From assembly GCA_027600665.1 (NCBI GenBank), contig JADGJL010000387.1, positions 8,947 to 23,181 of the forward strand: DNA of 14,235 nucleotides, given 5' to 3'. This DNA is from Irineochytrium annulatum. Its lineage: Eukaryota; Chytridiomycota; Chytridiomycetes; Chytridiales; Chytridiaceae. A program made the position numbers and the translations under genes. The stretch's first letter is position 1. Each line of letters begins with the position of its first letter. Below are positions 10,011-14,235 of the stretch, piece after piece. The notes beneath the pieces are model-generated. The model was not told the DNA's origin and ran no database searches. It saw only the letters and a list, made by a program, of their open reading frames with translations.

Positions 10011-11066
10011 GGGGGTTATTTGGGTTGATCTTTTCTCGAACAATTCCGACGTTTGTGCTATCTCGGTTGGGGTGACTGGTGGTTGGCGGTTTTTGGTGAA
10101 AAGAGTGTTTATGGATTCCCAACTTCATCTTTACTCCGCCTAATTCCCCCCCGTCAAAAAGCATCGCCCGTCACATTGATTCACTTTATTTTGTTACTGG
10201 TTTTGGACGTCCACATAATATCGGCTCCCTAACCTCATTTTATCTATTCTCGCTATCTTCTTTTACTTCTGTCCTTCTCCTCTCAGTATAGCGCATTAAG
10301 CACCCGGTAGAGGAGAGGACTATTCTTCCTTCTCATTTTCTTTCGTTCGGTTCGCGGTTCCTTGTTTTGCTGACTGGGATTTTGGGTATTTGCAATTATT
10401 GGGCGCACGGTTGGCGAAGATAACAGTTTCGGACGAGCATAGGGTTTTAGAGGTATTCTCGGGGTGAACGTCATGGTGCTGTTCACGTTCCCTTACTTGC
10501 GACTATTTAATCCCTTTATTATTTTCTTACACCTTAATTAACGGTTCCGACTTTCACGCAACAATCGTAGAGATTATGCTAGAGGTAGAGAGAGATTTCT
10601 TATCAAGGCAACGGTTAATGTACAATTCCATTTCCCTTTTGTCTGAAACCTACACTTCATTAACAATCACTCTTCACACATTCCGTTGATTAGTCTCTTC
10701 GCATTTTCTTCTCTTCCTCCTCAGGGATAGTGGTAATAAATCAGTTTTATACACGAAAAAATATTCCGCTTTAAGATTGATGGAAGCAAGCTAAGATCAC
10801 GAAGGGGTTACCGTGCGACCTTTTCGAAGATAAGATGTTCGGAACATCTTCGCGGTTGATATTACACTCTGCGAAGCCTGCGTACTCACCTTTATTACGT
10901 TGTCTTCGTTTCTGTCATTATTATTGCAGACTTCTGGCCTGGTCTTTTACGACGGATCTTAATTCTACGAAGTCCCACGGCAGAGGAGTATCGCTTCGTT
11001 ACCTTCCTATTTATCCTCGCCAATACTGCTGTGTCCTCGCCTTCCTCACAATTCAGCCAAATCGCA
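10011..11066. other. Intergenic region between secreted-protein and UBX genes
   Basis: About 1 kb of AT-richer DNA with pyrimidine-rich + strand stretches and no supported reading frame on either strand; the few open frames are short and compositionally random. It should contain the 3' untranslated region of the cysteine-rich gene and the promoter and leader of the UBX gene. The only clear structure is the inverted repeat at 10832-10850. Confidence 0.6.
10832..10850. repeat. Perfect 8-bp inverted repeat in UBX upstream region
   Basis: AAGATGTT and AACATCTT flank a CGG centre, about 215 bases before the UBX start codon. An overlapping second pair, CGAAGAT at 10825-10831 and ATCTTCG at 10846-10852, lies around it. 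It could be a binding site for a dimeric regulator or simply chance. The TTC/GAA spacing does not fit a heat-shock element. Confidence 0.35.
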
Positions 11067-13112
11067 ATGGATCTGGACGCCCTCAATGACGATCAGCGCG
11101 CCGTTCTGCAGTCCTTCCAGGTGAGCTGCTCCGGTCTCAACTTCGATGAATCCACCCGTCCGATCCGGATCCGGTCCGCGTTGCCGCGAACCAGCTGGAC
11201 TGGAGGCGATCCAGGAGGAAAGATATCTAACTGGACCCCCCTCCAAATCAACAGTCCGTGACCGAGATCGACGACGTCGAGCGCGCGACCGACATCCTCG
11301 TCTCGCACTCCTGGGTTCTGGAGGTATGTATTGCATGCTGCATCCACCTTCACACCTTCCACGTTCGCCGACACACAATTGTTTCCACCAGGCAGCAGTC
11401 CAGAGCTTCTACGAGGAGGCCGCCAACGACGATCCGCCCTCCCCACCGCCCGTCGGCGCGTCATCGTCGTCTTCGTCGACGGAGCCGAATGGGGTGCGAC
11501 GGAGGGTTGGGAAGGGTACGGTACCTGCGACCGGGAGCGGGAATGGTGGTGGGAGCGGGAGTGGGGATGGTGTAGTATCGCCAGCGACGGGGCCGCCGCC
11601 GCCGCCGCCAGGGAGGAGGAATGGGGCTGGTGGACAGCCGGTTGCGAGATTGGTGGGTTTGGTTTTACTGTGCGGACTTGTGATGGTGCTGACGATTGTG
11701 TGCTGGGCAGACGCTGTTCCAGAAGCTGACGTACCCGATCACGCTCGGCCTTCATGTCGCATGGGTTATTTTCTCTTTCACTGGTGTGTATTTTTCCTTT
11801 TGTGAAGGAGTGTATTTTGTGATATGGACGTTATGGTACAGTAAGCCTTCTCCCCTTTCAAATCTTCCAACGGCCGAGACGGCGGGCTCCATCGGCGAGG
11901 AGACGCAACCACTCGACGGACCCCCAGGCAGCCGCTGCTCGGTTCCTTTTGGATTTTGAGCATCTGTATGGAACGGCGCACCCGGAGTTCTTTCAGGGAA
12001 CATACTCTCAAGTAATGGCGTGTCTAATCCCGCGCTTTGGCCACTTTTACGTTTTTCGGCTTTCGAGGCTCACATTACGCAAACCTTCAGGCGCTCGACG
12101 TGGCCAAGAGGGAGCTCCGCTACCTCCTCGTCATCCTCCAATCCTCCGAGCACGACGACACGGACGAGTTCAACCGGACGACGCTGACGTCTGGCGAGCT
12201 CCTCACTTTTCTCCTCGAGCGGAACTGCCTCGTTTGGGCCGGCGACGTCAAGGAGTCCGAGTCGTTCCAAGGTTTGTCCGTATGTTTTCAACGCAGTCTA
12301 ACGCGGGCGGGCACATCAGTCAGCAACGTCCTCCTCGCGACACGATACCCCTTCGCGGCCCTCATCGCCCCGCAAGGATCTCGCATGGTAGTCGTCGACC
12401 GGTTGGAGGGCCCGACTCCACCCGATCGCCTCGTGCGTTCCCTGCGGAGCCATATGACAAGGGTGGACTCAAACTTGCAGGCCATACGGGCGGATCGAGA
12501 GCGACAGGACCAGGCGCGGTCGATACGGAGCCAGCAGGATCAGGCGTACCAAGCGAGCCTGAGGGCGGATCAGGAGAAGGAGAGAAAGGCGAGGGAGGAG
12601 AGAGAGCGGAAGGAACGGGAGCGGGAGGAGGAGGAGCGGGTGGAGAGGGAGCGGGAGGAGAGGATTGAGGTTCACATCTTTCTTTGATGCATTGGTGTGA
12701 AGGCTGCTCACTGACGGTTATCTTTAGGCGAGGAGACAACGGAAGATATACCTGAAGGAGCATATGGCGGAGGAGCCGCCGGCGAGCGAGAAGGAGGTTG
12801 CCAAGTTAAGTTTGCGGCTACCGGACGGCGCGCGGTTCGTCCGGCGCTTCCGCGCGTCAGATACCATACAGGTTTGTAGACAAATCATCAAGCTCCCTCA
12901 CTCAGTGCCCGTTGCTAATCCCGTCGCCTGACTAGCTTCTTTACGATTTTATTGAGGCCCACGACCTCTCTCCTATACCAATCGAGGCCGACATTGTGGT
13001 TGTAAACACGTACCCGCGAAAGGTCCTCTTGGACAAGAGCGCGACCGTGAGAGAGTCGGGGTTGTACCCTAGCGCGTCTGTGATTGTGGAAGAACGGGAT
13101 GAGGAAGAATAA
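11067..13112 (+). CDS. FAF2: UBA-UAS-UBX protein of the FAF2/UBXD8/Ubx2 family
   Basis: Exons 11067-11120, 11255-11323, 11392-11652, 11711-11783, 11842-12011, 12091-12271, 12320-12669, 12728-12871 and 12936-13112 give 492 aa, normal for the family. Members sit in the ER membrane or on lipid droplets through a hydrophobic hairpin and recruit p97/Cdc48 for ER-associated degradation and lipid-droplet control. Seen in order: UBA domain about 5-50 (TEIDDVERATDILVSHSW, AAVQSFYEE); a Ser/Gly/Pro-rich spacer; hydrophobic hairpin 129-157 (LTYPITLGLHVAWVIFSF); UAS domain about 180-315 (GTAHPEFFQGTYSQALDVAK and RYPFAALIAP); a charged coiled coil about 325-400 (QASLRADQEKERK); UBX domain about 410-490. 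The p97-contact loop reads YPR (460-462) instead of the usual FPR. Every intron was placed by the family fit. The 48-nt intron 12272-12319 is in frame and stop-free, and several donors are weak (GTTTGT twice, GTTCAC). Orthology to FAF2 is inferred from full domain order. Confidence 0.93.
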
Positions 13113-13113
13113 A
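13108..13113 (+). terminator. AATAAA overlapping the UBX stop codon
   Basis: AATAAA spans the TAA stop of the UBX gene. A second AATAAA at 13187-13192, about 75 bases past the stop, is a better placed candidate for 3' end formation. Fungal polyadenylation signals are loose, so either may be chance. Confidence 0.25.
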
Positions 13114-13873
13114 GGAGGTCATTGGAGTGGAAGGAAGAAAGTGGGCGTCTGGAGCTGAAGTTTGCGAAGAATAAGATCATTGCAGGAATAAACTAAACCA
13201 CGAGTTGTTTGATTGCCTTGAAGATGATCGAGCCCCCCGTCTTTCTTCCTTGATGCGGCGTCGCGGTTTGGTCTTGTGGTCAACGCGCCTTCCTTTGCAG
13301 GCAGTTGGGCGTGCCCAAGAGTCCATTACAGTTGTGGCGCTTCGGGCTCGGTTCCCACGACGCCAACGAAGTCGCCCACGCTTTCTAGACATGGCTTCCC
13401 AGGTTAAGCGAAGCGGCAGGTGCCACCGCAACTCCCTCCGAACTTCGAGGCGGCGCGATCCGAGATTAAGGACTGAGTCTACTTTGCGCATTGCAAGACC
13501 GCGATTGACACGGTACGCGAGCTCCGGTGGAACAGCCGAAGAGTGTCGACAGGCTGGAGGCTCCTTGCGTGGGCGGAAATCTATGGCATCATCAACCTTT
13601 TGTCGAACAGCAGACGAAGCCGCTCGCGTATTAGGACACGTCGCACCCCCACCCAGACGCTGGCGAAGTACGGAAACTACCAAACCCGTCTCGCAAAATC
13701 CTTGCCCGGCACGAAGTTAATGAATTCTTTTCACGGGGAGGTAAAACCTGTTTGGGCGGAGCCGACCCACACCAGCCTTTGCAGGTTGAAGATCTGCATC
13801 GGTTCTCAAGATTTAAAGCTCGGTTCTTACGCCTTTCCCTTCAGTTGGGACCAACCCGAGCAAGCCCGTAAGA
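13113..13873. other. Intergenic region between UBX gene and 3' partial gene
   Basis: This contains the UBX 3' end, a decayed-looking coding stretch (13302-13640) and presumably the promoter of the last gene. The open frame 13205-13720 gives an Arg/Ser-rich translation without family features and is probably an out-of-frame reading of that relic. Nothing else is recognised. Confidence 0.5.
13302..13640 (+). pseudogene. Possible decayed coding sequence, family not recognised
   Basis: Two protein-like pieces lie in different + frames. At 13302-13385 the frame reads LGVPKSPLQLWRFGLGSHDA and continues to an amber stop at 13386. From 13408 another frame reads VPPQLPPNFEAARSEIKD, meets TGA at 13474, then continues with FAHCKTAIDTVRELRWNSRR and WRLLAWAEIYGIINLLSN. 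The mixed charged and aliphatic composition is unlike random GC-rich translation. A frameshift and at least two stops separate the pieces. CTTTGCAG just before the first piece could be a splice acceptor. It may instead be a live gene whose introns I cannot place. No function is proposed. Confidence 0.3.
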
Positions 13874-14235
13874 ATGAACCTGCCCACGACTTCCCACTCT
13901 TTCACGTTCAACTATGAACTCGGCACCAGCATGCCCCATTCTCACCCTCACGACCACGACCTGGACGCCCTGCTCGACCAGCTCATCGCCTCGAGCTCGA
14001 TTCCGATGATGCCCATTCACTCTCCGCTTCCACTGATGTCGCCAAGGCAAATACAGCTGCCGATGGCGACCTTTCAGCAGCACCACCACCAACTCCAGCT
14101 TCAGCAGCTCCCGCTCCCGCCGACGCCCTCGGTTTCCCCGTGCGTTCCGTACGAGCCCTTCGACGCCATCGATCCGCTCTTTCTCGGCGCGTTCTCCGCC
14201 TCTCCGTCAACGATCTTGACAATTCCGTCCTCCCC
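13874..14235 (+). CDS. 5' part of a His/Gln/Pro-rich protein, cut by the window end
   Basis: ATG 13874 has A at -3 and opens a frame that has no stop to the end of the window (120 full codons). TAA at 13814 closes the frame upstream, with no other ATG between. The translation begins MNLPTTSHSFTFNYELGTS, then HSHPHDHDLDALLDQLIAS, a QQHHHQLQLQQLPLPP stretch and PFDAIDPLFLGAFSAS. It is low in complexity, disordered, and dotted with short acidic-hydrophobic patches, as in N-terminal activation regions of fungal transcription factors. The DNA-binding or other folded domain would lie beyond the window, so function is not assigned. ATG 13931 is a second in-frame start option. GC-rich third positions match the neighbouring genes. 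Confidence 0.6.
   Translation, partial: MNLPTTSHSFTFNYELGTSMPHSHPHDHDLDALLDQLIASSSIPMMPIHSPLPLMSPRQIQLPMATFQQHHHQLQLQQLPLPPTPSVSPCVPYEPFDAIDPLFLGAFSASPSTILTIPSS

Noticed and set aside
10821..10855. Heat-shock element around TTCGGAAC
   Set aside because: The TTC and GAA units are one base apart instead of two and no third unit is in register.
11093..11755. 220-codon minus-strand frame opposite UBX exons 1-4
   Set aside because: The + strand carries an unmistakable UBA domain and hairpin here; the antisense frame is compositional.
13261..13365. tRNA-like run (GTGGTCAACGCG and GCTCGGTTCCCA)
   Set aside because: No seven-base acceptor stem, proper T-loop or anticodon arm could be formed; the resemblance is only to loose box A and B strings.
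1..14235. Functional gene cluster or novel defence system
   Set aside because: The intact genes belong to unrelated general functions and no shared regulation is visible, so grouping them as a system is not supported.

Overview
The window looks like nuclear DNA of a fungus, most probably an early-diverging (zoosporic, chytrid-like) lineage. The reasons are short GT-AG introns (48-134 nt, mostly 50-65), GC-rich third codon positions, a White/ABCG2-type half-transporter, and a secreted protein of cysteine-rich repeats resembling fungal chitin-binding modules. The taxon is inference; no rRNA or other marker is present. All coding here uses the standard code, and all recognisable genes lie on the + strand.

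Layout. 1-801: no gene recognised. 802-4371: a ten-exon ABCG half-transporter of 991 aa with an unusually long acidic, disordered N-terminal extension. 4372-6418: intergenic, but it holds a decayed, internally deleted second copy of an ABCG transporter (about 4749-5345) and a second broken reading frame (5850-6332). 6419-10010: a six-exon gene for a secreted protein of 1081 aa, made of a signal peptide, a Thr/Lys linker coded by a 12-bp tandem repeat, and thirteen eight-cysteine modules. 10011-11066: intergenic, AT-richer. 11067-13112: a nine-exon gene for an ER-membrane UBA-UAS-UBX protein of 492 aa (FAF2/UBXD8/Ubx2 family). 13113-13873: intergenic, with another apparently decayed coding stretch. 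13874-14235: the 5' end of a gene for a His/Gln/Pro-rich protein that runs off the window.

The intact genes do not form an obvious pathway: one exports a substrate across a membrane, one is secreted and probably binds cell-wall or substrate polysaccharide, and one recruits p97/Cdc48 to the ER or lipid droplets. The most informative signals are genomic: an ABCG gene beside its own relic, and a repeat protein whose phase-1 introns sit at the same place in five of thirteen modules and are absent from the eight between. All exon models were made by hand from splice signals, reading-frame continuity and protein-family fit. I see no CRISPR array, rRNA, confident tRNA or intact mobile element, and nothing that I would call a new multi-gene system.
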